From NCBI GenBank assembly GCA_900321365.1, contig ONVT01000231.1, positions 1 to 8,124 on the forward strand: 8,124 nt of DNA, read 5' to 3'. Shown here in pieces: positions 1-8,124 of this stretch; positions within the stretch are counted from its first letter, which is position 1; each line of letters begins with the position of its first letter. This DNA is from an uncultured Eubacteriales bacterium (lineage in GTDB: Bacteria > Bacillota_A > Clostridia > Lachnospirales > Lachnospiraceae). A model generated the notes under the pieces. The model searched no databases, was not told where the DNA came from, and saw only the letters and a list, made by a program, of their open reading frames with translations. A program made the translations under genes and the position numbers.

Positions 1-1697
1 TCATTGACATTCAGCAGGAACACTTCCGTGAACTCCAGCCCCTTCGAGGCGTGCAGCGTAGCGAGCGTCACACAGTCGCTATCCGCTCTCCGGGACTCTA
101 TCCTCTGTTCTTCGAGCTTTTTCCTGTTCTCGTCGATTCTGAGAAGCCATTCCTCAACAGTCGCGCATCCCCTGCTGCTGTCCTGGATCTCATCCGCAAG
201 CTGCAAAAGTTCCTGCGGATCGACTTTTCTCTTCGCTGCGTACTCTCTCAGGTAATCATCATAGCCGCCGCCCCTGCGGATATAATTGATCGCGGCATAG
301 GGCCGCATGGCGCGCACCCTCCGGATCAAAGCTTCGAAAGAATCCAGATACGGCCCCATCCAGTCCTTGTCACTGTAGTAACCCCTCAGCCCGGTGAAAG
401 AGATCGTACGGGCATACGCGGATCTTCTGGTAATGTACCGGTTCGGGCGGTTGCACACGCGCAGGAAATCCTCTCTGCGCATCGCTTCCGGATCCAGAGC
501 GAGATAGGCGATCAGGTCCATCGCGATCCAGTGGTCCCACAGCAGCGGAGCCGAATCCTTCACCCGGCAGGGAATCTGGAATTCCGCAAGCTTAAGCGAA
601 GGCTCCCCAAGCTCTGTGTTGGTGCGGGTCAGGACGGCGATGTCGGACGGCTTCAGCCCGCTGTCAAGACTTTCCCGGATGGAACGTACAAGGAGGAGCA
701 TCTCTGTCTCCATGTCAGCACACTCGATGATCCCGACCGGCTCGCCCGGCCCGTTTACGCTGCGAAGGTCCTTCCGGTACCGGTGCCTGTTTTCGGAAAT
801 GACCGCGAGGGAGGCGGACACAACCGCTGCGGTCGATCTGTAGTTCTCCCTCAGCTGTATGACCTTCGCGTCCGGATAGTCCGAGGGGAACCCGAGCATG
901 ATCTCCGGGCGGCTTCCGCGGAAACGGTAGATCGACTGATCGTCGTCGCCCACAACAAAGAGATTGTTCCCGGGGCCTGCCAGCTGCCGGACAATCCGGT
1001 ACTGCATGAGGTTGATGTCCTGGAACTCATCCACCAGAAGATACCGGAAATGCTCCTGCCAGGAGCGGAGGATGTCCTGCCTGCTGTGGAACAGGTCCGC
1101 CGTATAGACGCACATGTCATCGAAATCGATCTTCCGGAGCATCTCCAGCTTCTTCCTGTAGGCGGAATAGACAGTCCGGAACTTATCCTCCGGCATGCTG
1201 GAAGAATAGTAATACTCGATGGGAATCTGCTGGGATTTCACCCTTGATATCTCTGCGAGGACGTCTGACGCCCATTCCTTCAGGTCTGAGCAGTCCAGGT
1301 CCATGGACATGGCCAGATCCGTCACGATCCGGTATCTCTCCTCCTCCCGCAGAATGCTGTCGGAGGTGTAGCCGTATGCGTGTTTCAGGATCTGGAAAAA
1401 GACGGCATGAAATGTGCCGAAGGTGACAGGAGAGGCCGCGCCGGCAGAAAGAGCTGAGAATCTCTCCTGCATTTCCCGCGCTGCCGCCCTCGTGAAGGTG
1501 ATCACCAGGATATGCTCCGGGCGGACATGGTTTTCGATCAGATATTTCACCCGGCGGGTGATGACGGTTGTCTTCCCGGAACCGGGGCCTGCCAGCACCA
1601 TGGCCGGCCCGTCCATGTGGCGGACCGCCTCCAGCTGCCGGGCGCTGAGCGCCCGGGCACCGGTTTTTTCCGGGGAGAACTGCTGCTTACCGGGCAT
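1..1697 (-). CDS. UvrD/PcrA/Rep-type ATP-dependent DNA helicase (3' end outside window)
   Basis: Superfamily 1A 3'-5' DNA helicase, a cytoplasmic ATP-driven motor of DNA repair, replication restart or recombination. The reading frame is open from 1697 to the left edge (565 codons, no stop), so the C-terminus is missing. Motifs read in order: Q motif LSARQLEAV (17-25, Q21); Walker [10 protein letters not shown] (36-44); motif Ia [11 protein letters not shown] (66-76); FGTFHA (93-98); Walker B/motif II VDEFQD (222-227); motif [17 protein letters not shown] (248-261); LRENYRS (282-288); IAVLTRTN (353-360); motif [11 protein letters not shown] (547-556). Motif VI, with its arginine finger, would lie beyond the edge. 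The ATG at 1697 keeps the whole Q motif; the next in-frame ATG (M28) would lose it. The start overlaps the gltX stop by 11 bp, no strong Shine-Dalgarno is seen, and translational coupling to gltX is likely. The family is certain. Whether it is PcrA/UvrD itself or one of the shorter clostridial paralogues cannot be decided without the C-terminus. Confidence 0.95.
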   Translation of the reverse strand, partial: MPGKQQFSPEKTGARALSARQLEAVRHMDGPAMVLAGPGSGKTTVITRRVKYLIENHVRPEHILVITFTRAAAREMQERFSALSAGAASPVTFGTFHAVFFQILKHAYGYTSDSILREEERYRIVTDLAMSMDLDCSDLKEWASDVLAEISRVKSQQIPIEYYYSSSMPEDKFRTVYSAYRKKLEMLRKIDFDDMCVYTADLFHSRQDILRSWQEHFRYLLVDEFQDINLMQYRIVRQLAGPGNNLFVVGDDDQSIYRFRGSRPEIMLGFPSDYPDAKVIQLRENYRSTAAVVSASLAVISENRHRYRKDLRSVNGPGEPVGIIECADMETEMLLLVRSIRESLDSGLKPSDIAVLTRTNTELGEPSLKLAEFQIPCRVKDSAPLLWDHWIAMDLIAYLALDPEAMRREDFLRVCNRPNRYITRRSAYARTISFTGLRGYYSDKDWMGPYLDSFEALIRRVRAMRPYAAINYIRRGGGYDDYLREYAAKRKVDPQELLQLADEIQDSSRGCATVEEWLLRIDENRKKLEEQRIESRRADSDCVTLATLHASKGLEFTEVFLLNVN

Positions 1698-3144
1698 CGG
1701 ACAGCTTCCGGATTCCCTCGCGGATCCTGGCAAGGGATTCCTCCTTTCCCAGTACTTCCATGATCTCCGTCGCGCCGGCGGGCGTCACCGCCTTTCCGGA
1801 TACCGCGATCCTGACAGGCCAGATCGTGAAACCGGCCTTCACCTGCTCACGCGCGGAGTAGTCCTTCAGGACTTCATAAAGGGAATCATTGTCCCATTCC
1901 TGCTTCTCCTCCAGCTCCGGAAGAAGCGCCTCCAGCACCGCCAGGGATTTCTCCGGGGTCACCTTCCACTTTTTATTCTGGTAAAGGGAGATGTCATACT
2001 CCGGAAGGCACTCAAAGAAGTCCACCATCTCGTCGATGTCCGGGAACACCTCTATCCTCGTCTTCACCATCGCGGCGATTTTATTTACATCGATATCCTT
2101 CGATATGGTCTTCCGGATCTGCGGGATGGCCCTCTCGGCATACGAATCGAAATCCATCGCTTTGATGTATTCGCCGTTCATCCATCTCAGCTTCTGGATG
2201 TCGAACACCGCGGGGGACTTGCTCATGTGGTGATAGTCAAAGTTCTCCACGAGTTCCTCCAGCGAGTAGATCTCCCGGTCTTCTGACGGGCTCCATCCCA
2301 GGAGCGCCACGTAGTTGATCACGGCCTCAGAGACAAACCCCTGCCCGATCAGGTCCTCAAAGGAGGAATGGCCGCTCCGCTTCGAGAGCTTGTGATGCTC
2401 CTCGTCGGTGATCAGGGGACAGTGCACATAGACCGGCACTTCCCAGCCGAACGCTTCGTACAGACGGTTGTACTTCGGGGCAGAGGACAGGTATTCATTT
2501 CCGCGCACGACATGCGTGATCCCCATCAGGTGGTCGTCGACCACATTCGCGAAATTGTAGGTCGGGAAGCCGTCCGACTTGATCAGGACCATGTCGTCCA
2601 GCTCCTCGTTCGGAACCTCGATCCTACCATAGATGTCGTCCTCGAAGGCAGTCGTTCCCTCATCCGGCACGTTCTGGCGGATCACGTACGGCACGCCCGC
2701 GTCCAGCTTCTCCCGGATCTCTTCCGGGGACAGGTGCAGACAGTGCTTGTCATACATCATGATCTCCTTGCCGCCCACGTTCTTCCTGAGCGAGTCCAGC
2801 CGCTCCCTGGTGCAGAAACAGTAATAGGCCTCCCCCCGCTCGACCAGGAGCTTCGCGTACTTTGCGTAGATTCCTTCCTTCACGCGCTCGCTCTGCACAT
2901 AGGGGCCGACGGAGCCTGGATTGTCCGGCCCTTCGTCCGGGATCAGTCCGGTGCCCTGAAGCGTGCGGTTGATGATATCCACCGCTCCCTCCACTTCTCT
3001 CTCCTGATCCGTGTCTTCTATGCGCAGCATAAATGTGCCACCCTCATGCTTTGCGATCAGGTACGCGTAAAGGGCGGTTCTCAGGTTGCCTACATGCATC
3101 CGTCCCGTGGGGCTCGGCGCAAATCTGGTTCTTACGTTTGACAT
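1687..3144 (-). CDS. gltX: Glutamyl-tRNA synthetase
   Basis: Cytoplasmic class I aminoacyl-tRNA synthetase that charges tRNA-Glu with glutamate using ATP. It has 485 residues, normal for bacterial GluRS. The N-terminal Rossmann fold opens with [13 protein letters not shown], whose HVGN (17-20) is the HIGH signature. The second signature is KLSKR (252-256). RIEDTD (41-46) and the region around [15 protein letters not shown] (191-205) are typical of the family. C109-x-C111 and C135-x-H137 occupy the places of the four zinc ligands of the E. coli enzyme, so the zinc site looks intact. The helical anticodon-binding domain fills about residues 320-485. AGGAGA (3160-3155) lies 10 nt before the ATG. 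The gene follows the ftsW-like gene after 166 bp and overlaps the helicase start by 11 bp. Many Clostridia lack GlnRS and use a non-discriminating GluRS with GatCAB; whether that applies here is not visible in the window. Confidence 0.98.
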   Translation of the reverse strand: MSNVRTRFAPSPTGRMHVGNLRTALYAYLIAKHEGGTFMLRIEDTDQEREVEGAVDIINRTLQGTGLIPDEGPDNPGSVGPYVQSERVKEGIYAKYAKLLVERGEAYYCFCTRERLDSLRKNVGGKEIMMYDKHCLHLSPEEIREKLDAGVPYVIRQNVPDEGTTAFEDDIYGRIEVPNEELDDMVLIKSDGFPTYNFANVVDDHLMGITHVVRGNEYLSSAPKYNRLYEAFGWEVPVYVHCPLITDEEHHKLSKRSGHSSFEDLIGQGFVSEAVINYVALLGWSPSEDREIYSLEELVENFDYHHMSKSPAVFDIQKLRWMNGEYIKAMDFDSYAERAIPQIRKTISKDIDVNKIAAMVKTRIEVFPDIDEMVDFFECLPEYDISLYQNKKWKVTPEKSLAVLEALLPELEEKQEWDNDSLYEVLKDYSAREQVKAGFTIWPVRIAVSGKAVTPAGATEIMEVLGKEESLARIREGIRKLSDAR

Positions 3145-3175
3145 GGCAGTGAGTTCTCCTGTTTGTTATTTATTC

Positions 3176-3231
3176 AGCACTGTCCGCAGCGAAGATTTTG
3201 ACACAGCAGCTACGGAAGTTTTTACAGTGCC
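3176..3231 (-). promoter_or_regulatory. Two-tier hairpin in the gltX 5' leader
   Basis: In the minus-strand transcript GCACUGU (3230-3224) is complementary to ACAGUGC (3183-3177), extendable by one G-U pair. Inside it, CCGUAGC pairs with GCUGCGG (7 bp, one G-U wobble) around an 18-nt loop. The two stems are separated by an 8-nt A-rich bulge on the 5' side only. The structure ends 15 nt before the gltX Shine-Dalgarno. No U-tract follows, so it is not an intrinsic terminator. It lies in the most AT-rich gap of the window (3145-3310), where I found no convincing minus-strand promoter and no terminator for ftsW. A stabilising, processing or regulatory leader is possible, but the role is unknown. 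Confidence 0.4.
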
Positions 3232-3310
3232 TCACTATGTTCGTTTTTTTGCCTGACACTTATCGAAGGAAAAGACAATCAGAATGTAAAAGATATTTCT
3301 GAACAGTTCC

Positions 3311-4534
3311 CTACTTCTTCATCCGGATCTGGCCGGATATGGACAGGGCGAGCATCATCTCTGTCATCAGGAACAGAATCGATGTGCCTCCGTAGGAGAC
3401 AAAGGGCAACGTGATGCCCGTTGTCGGAATGACGTTCAAGACGACCGCGATGTTCAGGACCACCTGCAGCGAGATATGGGCGAAGATGCCCGTCGCGATC
3501 AGGCTTCCGAGCAGATCAGGCGCATTAGTCGCGATAAAGAACAGCCGCCAGAGAAGGAACACGAACAGAAGAACCACGATCATCGCTCCGAGGATTCCCA
3601 TCTCCTCGCAGATGATGGAGAAGATCATGTCGTTCTGTGCCTCCGGGAGCGCTCCGAGCTTCTGCGCGCTGTTGCCGAGTCCTTTTCCGAACAGGCCGCC
3701 CGATCCGATGGCATACAAGCCCTGCATCACCTGATAGCCGCCCTCATCCTGGTTCTCCTCCGGGTGGAGCCAGGTAGCGACCCTCTGGATCCGGAACGAC
3801 CCGTTCTCGGCCAGCTTGTCCAGGACGCCTGTCACGCGGACGATCTGGATGAGGATCAGCCCCGCCACAAGCAGGGCCAGCGTCACGCGGATAAGCTTCC
3901 CCGGATTCGGGTGGGCAACCACGATCAGGATATAGGTGATTCCGACGATGATGACCGCCGTCGAGAGATTCTCCGTGAAACGGTAGGTCAGGAAAGCCGT
4001 CACCAGACCAAACAGAGAGATCTGCGCCGGCACCTTGAATTTACGGAACTTAAACCCCGCCTTCACGATCAGCATGGGCAGGAAGATGATGACCGCCACC
4101 TTGGCCAGCTCCGCCGGCTGGAACGAAATGCTGCCGATATAGATCCAGCGCCTTGCACCGTTGATCGTCCTCCCGACAAACCGCGTGGCGATCAGGAGGA
4201 CGTTCGATACGATATACAGGGGCCACGCGTACCTTACATACACGTGATAATCGACCCGGGAAAAGATCAGCATCAGAATGAAAGCGGCGATACTGATCAC
4301 CGACTGCTTCTCAAAATAATGCATATCGTTCCGAAACGTGACGGACGCCTCATAGGCACTGGTCGAGTACAGCATGACAAGTCCGAAGCAGGTCAGGAGG
4401 ACAACCACAGCCATCAGGTTGTAGTCATAGTAATCCCACCCGTCGGTCTTCACCGCCTTTTTTCTTCCCCTGAGCAGCGAAAACTCCCTCTTGCCGGAGC
4501 CTGCCGGGCGATGCGCGTTTGTACTGTCAGACAT
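3311..4534 (-). CDS. ftsW: FtsW/RodA/SpoVE-family (SEDS) peptidoglycan glycosyltransferase
   Basis: Integral membrane SEDS protein that polymerises lipid II into glycan strands together with a partner class B penicillin-binding protein, during division (FtsW), elongation (RodA) or sporulation (SpoVE). It has 407 residues, a basic cytoplasmic N-terminus (about 1-35) and roughly ten hydrophobic segments, the first at about 39-58. Family landmarks are NGARRW (125-130), FQPAELAK (138-145), GSGGLFGKGLG (277-287), PEAQND (297-302) with D302 at the position of the catalytic aspartate, and the C-terminal signature PTTGITLPFVSYGGTS (370-385). The region GGYQVMQGLYAIGSGGLFG and the signature look more like FtsW/SpoVE than RodA, but the exact role is inferred. 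The start has GGGGAG 7 nt upstream. The gene sits 50 bp after leuD, away from the usual mur/dcw cluster. Oddity: the segment usually reading PDLGTA is ENLSTA (188-193). Confidence 0.9.
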   Translation of the reverse strand: MSDSTNAHRPAGSGKREFSLLRGRKKAVKTDGWDYYDYNLMAVVVLLTCFGLVMLYSTSAYEASVTFRNDMHYFEKQSVISIAAFILMLIFSRVDYHVYVRYAWPLYIVSNVLLIATRFVGRTINGARRWIYIGSISFQPAELAKVAVIIFLPMLIVKAGFKFRKFKVPAQISLFGLVTAFLTYRFTENLSTAVIIVGITYILIVVAHPNPGKLIRVTLALLVAGLILIQIVRVTGVLDKLAENGSFRIQRVATWLHPEENQDEGGYQVMQGLYAIGSGGLFGKGLGNSAQKLGALPEAQNDMIFSIICEEMGILGAMIVVLLFVFLLWRLFFIATNAPDLLGSLIATGIFAHISLQVVLNIAVVLNVIPTTGITLPFVSYGGTSILFLMTEMMLALSISGQIRMKK

Positions 4535-4584
4535 GTCTCATCTCCCCGTGTGCCTGATACCCGTCTGTTCCGTGGTCCGACGGA

Positions 4585-5070
4585 TCATCTGCTGTTGATG
4601 TAGGGAACCAGACCGCCCGCGCTGATGATCTTCTGCATAAACGGCGGGAACGCCTGTCCCTTCCAGCTCATGCCAAGCGTCTGATCCGTGATGATCCCGG
4701 TATCCAGGTCCACCTCGACCCTGTCTCCGGCCCGGATCGCCTGCGCGGCCTCAGGGCACTCCACAATGGGAAGCCCGATGTTGATCGCGTTTCTGTAAAA
4801 AATCCTGGCAAAGGTCTCGGCGATCACGCAGCTCACGCCAGACGCCTTGATCGCGATGGGGGCGTGCTCCCTTGAGGATCCGCACCCGAAATTCTTCGCA
4901 GCGACAATGATGTCCCCGTCCTGCACCTTTTCGACAAATGCTTTGTCGATGTCTTCCATACAGTGGGAAGCGAGCTCCTTCGGATCGGAGGAGTTCAGGT
5001 ACCTCGCCGGAATGATGACATCGGTATCTACGTTATCGCCATATTTGAACACAGTACCTTCCAGTTTCAT
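4585..5070 (-). CDS. leuD: 3-isopropylmalate dehydratase, small subunit
   Basis: Swivel-domain subunit of isopropylmalate isomerase. With LeuC it converts 2-isopropylmalate to 3-isopropylmalate in leucine synthesis, in the cytoplasm. Its 161 residues match the short archaeal/clostridial type rather than the roughly 200-residue enterobacterial form. Landmarks are [15 protein letters not shown] (11-25), the active-site loop [12 protein letters not shown] (60-71) and [11 protein letters not shown] (91-101). The substrate loop after R23 reads YLNS, without the arginine found in homoaconitase-type YLRT loops. This favours isopropylmalate, although related dehydratases (citraconate, dimethylmalate) are hard to exclude by sequence alone. 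leuC ends 13 bp upstream, and AAAGGAGGAG directly follows the leuC stop and ends 4-5 nt before the ATG, so the two are plainly co-translated. The product ends YINSR. Confidence 0.96.
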   Translation of the reverse strand: MKLEGTVFKYGDNVDTDVIIPARYLNSSDPKELASHCMEDIDKAFVEKVQDGDIIVAAKNFGCGSSREHAPIAIKASGVSCVIAETFARIFYRNAINIGLPIVECPEAAQAIRAGDRVEVDLDTGIITDQTLGMSWKGQAFPPFMQKIISAGGLVPYINSR

Positions 5071-5083
5071 GACTCTCCTCCTT

Positions 5084-6343
5084 TCAGATATTCTCCGGTG
5101 ACGCGATTTTCCCCGCGACCGCGCTGGCAGCCGCTACCGCCGGGCTGGCCAGATAGATCTCTGAGTCTGTCGCTCCCATACGCCCGACAAAATTCCGATT
5201 CGTGGTGGAGACGCATCTCTCACCCCCTGCCAGGATTCCCATATAGCCACCAAGGCACGGGCCGCAGGTCGGTGTCGACACGACCGCTCCTGCCTCGATA
5301 AAGATCTTTAACAGGCCCTCCTCCATGGCCTGAAGGTAGACCTGCTGCGTGGCGGGGATGATGATGCAGCGGACGTTCTTTGCCACCTGGCGTCCCTTCA
5401 GGACGGCAGCTGCGGAGAAAAGATCTGAGAGCCTTCCGTTGGTGCATGACCCGATCACGGCCTGGTCGATGGCAATCTCGCCCACCTCGTCAATGGTCTT
5501 CGTGTTTTCGGGAAGGTGCGGGAAGGCCACCGTCGGCCTGAGCTTCGACAGGTCGATGGTGTACTCCTTCTCATACTCCGCGTCCGGATCGGCCTCGAAG
5601 ACGGTCCATGTCTTTGTCGAGTGCTCCTCCATGTAGCGGATGGTCTGTTCATCCACCGGGAAGATCCCGTTCTTTCCGCCGGCCTCGATCGCCATATTCG
5701 CGATGGTAAAGCGGTCGTCCATCGTCAGGTACGTGATCCCGTCCCCGGCAAACTCCATGGACTGGTACAGCGCCCCGTCCACTCCGATCATGCCGATAAT
5801 ATGCAGGATAATATCCTTTCCGGTCACATAGGGACCGGGCCGTCCGGTGAGGTTGAAACGAATCGCGGAGGGAACCTTGAACCATGCCTTTCCCGTCACG
5901 CAGCCCGCTGCCATGTCCGTGGATCCGACGCCCGTGGAAAATGCTCCGAGCGCGCCGTACGTACAGGTATGGGAATCCGCCCCGATCACGACATCCCCGG
6001 CCACGACCAGTCCTTTCTCCGGAAGGAGCGCGTGCTCGATTCCCATCTGGCCCACGTCGAAATAGTTGGTGATGTCATGCTTTTTCGCGTATTCCCTCAC
6101 ACACTTGCAGTGCTCCGCCGATTTGATGTCCTTGTTCGGGATGAAATGATCCATGACCAGGGCAATCTTATCCTTGTCAAAGACCTTGTCACTCTCGAAG
6201 CGGTCCATCTGGCCGATCGCCACCGGGGAGGTAATGTCATTTCCCAGGACCAGATCCAGATTCGCTTCGATCAGATCCCCCGCGTGTACCTCCTCAAGTC
6301 CTGCCGCGCGGGCAAGGATCTTCTGTGTCATCGTCATTCCCAT
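5084..6343 (-). CDS. leuC: 3-isopropylmalate dehydratase, large subunit
   Basis: Aconitase-family subunit that carries the catalytic [4Fe-4S] cluster of isopropylmalate isomerase. Its 419 residues fit the clostridial/archaeal LeuC type (about 420, against about 465 in enterobacteria). Cluster ligands are C300 in IGSCTNGR and C360/C363 in PTCGPCLGG. Other family signatures are MDHFIPNKD (64-72) and [15 protein letters not shown] (121-135). Three in-frame ATGs open the gene (codons 1, 3 and 5); the first is chosen because GGAGGAGG lies about 9 nt upstream. The gene follows ilvC after 141 bp that hold a leader ORF, a hairpin and an intrinsic terminator whose T-tract ends 3 nt before this Shine-Dalgarno. 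Expression therefore probably depends on read-through (attenuation). leuD follows after 13 bp. The partners leuA and leuB are not in the window. Confidence 0.97.
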   Translation of the reverse strand: MGMTMTQKILARAAGLEEVHAGDLIEANLDLVLGNDITSPVAIGQMDRFESDKVFDKDKIALVMDHFIPNKDIKSAEHCKCVREYAKKHDITNYFDVGQMGIEHALLPEKGLVVAGDVVIGADSHTCTYGALGAFSTGVGSTDMAAGCVTGKAWFKVPSAIRFNLTGRPGPYVTGKDIILHIIGMIGVDGALYQSMEFAGDGITYLTMDDRFTIANMAIEAGGKNGIFPVDEQTIRYMEEHSTKTWTVFEADPDAEYEKEYTIDLSKLRPTVAFPHLPENTKTIDEVGEIAIDQAVIGSCTNGRLSDLFSAAAVLKGRQVAKNVRCIIIPATQQVYLQAMEEGLLKIFIEAGAVVSTPTCGPCLGGYMGILAGGERCVSTTNRNFVGRMGATDSEIYLASPAVAAASAVAGKIASPENI

Positions 6344-6363
6344 CTTCCGTTTCCTCCTCCTTT

Positions 6364-6400
6364 AAAAACGCCTGCGGTCCCGGTCACCCCTCCGCAGGCG
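6364..6400 (-). terminator. Intrinsic terminator/attenuator just before leuC
   Basis: On the minus strand CGCCTGCGG (6400-6392) and CCGCAGGCG (6377-6369) form a perfect 9-bp GC-rich stem around a 14-nt loop, followed at once by TTTTT (6368-6364). After three A residues the leuC Shine-Dalgarno GGAGGAGG begins. There is no room for a promoter between terminator and ribosome binding site, so leuCD transcripts must pass this element. It could act as a constitutive partial terminator of the ilv transcript, or as the termination half of an attenuator. The neighbouring leader ORF and hairpin favour the second. Confidence 0.85.
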
Positions 6401-6470
6401 CCAGTGTGTCGCCTCAGTCATTCTTTTACTCAGGAGCTGTTCCTGAAAGATGAATGAGACGGCACACCAG
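6401..6470 (-). promoter_or_regulatory. Leader hairpin with possible antiterminator segment, leuCD attenuator
   Basis: Segment 1, CUGGUGUGCCGUCUCA (6470-6455), lies inside the leader ORF and pairs with segment 2, UGAGGCGACACACUGG (6416-6401). Of 16 positions, 15 pair, including three G-U wobbles, with a single C-A mismatch. A small hairpin, CAGGA/UCCUG, sits in the loop. Segment 2 directly abuts the 5' arm of the terminator. AGGCG in segment 2 (6414-6410) can instead pair with CGCCU in that arm (6400-6396), which would compete with termination. A ribosome held at the leader Leu codons would cover segment 1 and free segment 2. The 5-bp antiterminator is weak beside the 9-bp terminator, so the switching is inferred. 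Confidence 0.6.
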
Positions 6471-6484
6471 AATGGTTCTTTCCA

Positions 6485-6485
<1 letters not shown>
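6426..6485 (-). CDS. Putative branched-chain-rich leader peptide for leuCD
   Basis: Nineteen-codon ORF MERTILVCRLIHLSGTAPE ending in TAA. Its ATG uses the A of the ilvC stop codon (TGATG), an arrangement typical of termination-reinitiation coupling; no strong Shine-Dalgarno of its own is seen. Six of 19 residues are Ile, Leu or Val, including an I-L-V run at 5-7 and Leu codons 6 (CTG), 10 (CTC) and 13 (CTT). Leu6 and Leu10 fall within the segment that forms the 5' arm of the leader hairpin, as expected for a ribosome-stalling sensor. The stop codon lies 9 nt before the 3' arm. The peptide itself would have no catalytic function. Chance occurrence of a short ORF cannot be excluded, but its position, composition and fit to the hairpin and terminator support it. 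Confidence 0.55.
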
Positions 6486-7534
<1,049 letters not shown>

Positions 7535-7546
7535 TTATCTGTCAAA

Positions 7547-7576
7547 TCTATGGTACTGCCACAGGTATCCTGTCAA
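7547..7576 (-). promoter_or_regulatory. Weak candidate promoter upstream of ilvC
   Basis: A perfect TTGACA (7576-7571) lies in the most divergent copy of the 14-bp repeat. The best -10 match is CATAGA (7552-7547), 18 nt downstream and only 3 of 6 to TATAAT. A second TTGACA (7544-7539) has no acceptable -10. Given the poor -10 and the tight ilvN-ilvC spacing, co-transcription from an upstream ilv promoter is at least as likely. Confidence 0.2.
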
Positions 7577-7611
7577 AGACGTTCTGCCACAGGTATTCTG
7601 TCACAGGTATC
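7556..7611 (-). repeat. Four tandem copies of a 14-bp unit between ilvN and ilvC
   Basis: Minus-strand units in transcription order are GATACCTGTGACAG (7611-7598), AATACCTGTGGCAG (7597-7584), AACGTCTTTGACAG (7583-7570) and GATACCTGTGGCAG (7569-7556). Units 1, 2 and 4 differ from each other at one or two positions; unit 3 is diverged. The period is exactly 14 bp. The first unit includes the last codons and stop of ilvN, so the repeat spans the gene end. In RNA, ACAGG and CCUGU across the unit 3/4 junction could form a 5-bp hairpin with a 3-nt loop. The function is unknown: slippage-derived spacer DNA, a protein-binding array and an RNA element are all possible. Confidence 0.8.
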
Positions 7612-8098
7612 TCACGTCGTCAGAGCCTCTCGACAGGCCGGTGATCCCGGTCCTGGCCAGCTCCAGGATCTCATAGCCCTCCAGAAGCCGGATAAAGGCA
7701 TCCACTTTGTCCTGCTTCCCCGTCATCTCGATGATCAGGGAGTCTGACGCCACATCCACGATACTGCCGCGGAACACATCCGCCATGGAGATGATCCCCT
7801 GGCGCTGGTTCTCCTCCACGCGTACCTTAACCATGATCAGCTCCCTGGTGACGCTGGTCGCGTCGTCCAGGACCTTGATATCGATCACGTCAACCAGCTT
7901 CCGAAGCTGCTTGACGATCTGCTCAATGATATCCTCATCGCCCTCGGTTACGATGGTGATGCGGGTATAGGCCGGATCTGTCGTCACTCCGGCAGTGATG
8001 CTCACGATATTATATCCCCGTCGGGTAAACAGTCCCGATACACGGCTCAGAAGTCCGGGCGTATTGTCAACCAGGAGAGATAAAGTCCTCTTGTTCAC
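7601..8098 (-). CDS. ilvN: Acetolactate synthase small (regulatory) subunit
   Basis: Regulatory subunit of acetohydroxyacid synthase. It activates the catalytic subunit (IlvB type) and gives end-product feedback control. Its 165 residues are the usual length. The N-terminal ACT domain (about 4-78) begins TLSLLVDNTPGLLSRVSGLF (5-24) and continues to the QLRKLVDV stretch. N12, G15 and N30 align with the residues N11, G14 and N29 that bind valine in E. coli IlvH, so valine inhibition is predicted. The C-terminal domain runs from about RELIMVKVRV to ARTGITGLSRG. The start codon is GTG with GGAGG 6 nt upstream; the only nearby ATG (8118) is out of frame. The last codons (RYL stop) fall in the first 14-bp repeat unit. 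The catalytic subunit gene is expected upstream, outside the window. Confidence 0.97.
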   Translation of the reverse strand: MNKRTLSLLVDNTPGLLSRVSGLFTRRGYNIVSITAGVTTDPAYTRITIVTEGDEDIIEQIVKQLRKLVDVIDIKVLDDATSVTRELIMVKVRVEENQRQGIISMADVFRGSIVDVASDSLIIEMTGKQDKVDAFIRLLEGYEILELARTGITGLSRGSDDVRYL

Positions 8099-8104
8099 GA
8101 TCTT

Positions 8105-8109
8105 CCTCC
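8105..8109 (-). promoter_or_regulatory. Ribosome binding site fixing the GTG start of ilvN
   Basis: GGAGG on the minus strand, 6 nt before the GTG at 8098. It supports GTG initiation although an ATG lies 20 nt further upstream in another frame. The remaining bases to the window edge are too few to identify the upstream gene, probably the acetolactate synthase large subunit by analogy with other ilvBN operons. Confidence 0.7.
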
Positions 8110-8124
8110 AGTATTCATGATAAA

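Noticed and set aside
51..1247. Long plus-strand ORF (398 codons) opposite the helicase
   Set aside because: Its antisense partner carries all the SF1 helicase motifs. The plus-strand product shows no recognisable family and lacks a ribosome binding site. Long shadow ORFs are expected in GC-rich coding DNA.
3198..3226. Plus-strand promoter with perfect TTGACA in the gltX leader
   Set aside because: At 17 nt spacing the -10 is TTTACA (3 of 6 to TATAAT), and it would only drive antisense RNA into ftsW. No supporting signal was seen.
3170..3259. 29-codon GTG-started minus-strand ORF upstream of gltX
   Set aside because: No Shine-Dalgarno, an unremarkable product and overlap with the hairpin; likely chance.
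4559..4585. Stem AUCCGUC/GACGGGU between leuD and ftsW as a terminator
   Set aside because: A 7-bp stem with one wobble and a 13-nt loop, but no T-tract follows, and the ftsW Shine-Dalgarno is close.
3476..4603. Plus-strand ORF (375 codons) opposite ftsW
   Set aside because: Highly charged, low-complexity product mirroring membrane-protein codons; no family resemblance. The same applies to plus-strand ORFs at 1414-2286, 2368-3141, 5516-6457 and 6812-7501.
6364..6484. T-box riboswitch before leuC
   Set aside because: The terminator loop contains AGGGGTGACCGGGACCGC, faintly like AGGGTGGNACCGCG, but does not match it. Only 84 nt separate the ilvC stop from the terminator, too short for Stem I with a specifier loop.
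7556..7611. CRISPR array
   Set aside because: The units are 14 bp, directly abutting with no spacers, and no cas genes are nearby.
8095..8118. Seven-codon ATG ORF (MNTGGRS) overlapping the ilvN start
   Set aside because: Probably upstream-gene or leader sequence cut by the window edge; too short and incomplete to call, and the frame of the upstream gene cannot be determined.

Overview
The window reads as a piece of the chromosome of a GC-rich member of the Clostridia, most likely Lachnospiraceae. This is judged from the protein sequences (short clostridial/archaeal-type LeuD, class I IlvC, IlvN, GltX), strong AGGAGG-type ribosome binding sites and very tight gene packing. No species is claimed. 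All seven protein genes lie on the minus strand, so transcription runs from right to left. In transcription order they are ilvN, ilvC, leuC, leuD, an ftsW-like SEDS gene, gltX, and a UvrD/PcrA-type helicase that runs off the left edge. I saw no mobile element, tRNA, rRNA or CRISPR array.

Right half (about 4585-8124): branched-chain amino acid synthesis. IlvN is the regulatory subunit of acetolactate synthase, and its catalytic partner would be expected just outside the right edge. IlvC carries out the next step, shared by valine, isoleucine and leucine. LeuC and LeuD form the isopropylmalate isomerase of the leucine branch. leuA and leuB are not in the window. The ilvN-ilvC gap (7505-7600) holds four tandem copies of a 14-bp unit.

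The most interesting structure is the 141-bp ilvC-leuC gap (6344-6484). It reads like a complete internal attenuator. A 19-codon ORF rich in Ile, Leu and Val (MERTILVCRLIHLSGTAPE) starts inside the ilvC stop codon (TGATG). Part of that ORF can pair with a 16-nt segment just downstream. Directly next to that segment is a perfect 9-bp GC-rich terminator stem with a T5 tract, which ends 3 nt before the leuC Shine-Dalgarno. leuCD transcription from any promoter upstream must therefore read through this terminator. The layout suggests ribosome-stalling control of leuCD within an ilv-leu operon. The weak point is the competing antiterminator helix, which is only about 5 bp.

Left half (1-4534): housekeeping genes. 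An FtsW/RodA/SpoVE-family glycan polymerase is followed, after a relatively AT-rich 166-bp gap, by glutamyl-tRNA synthetase. That gap contains a two-tier hairpin upstream of gltX. The helicase start codon overlaps the end of gltX by 11 bp. Its visible 565 residues run from the Q motif through motif V ([10 protein letters not shown]). The remaining C-terminus, including motif VI, lies outside the window.
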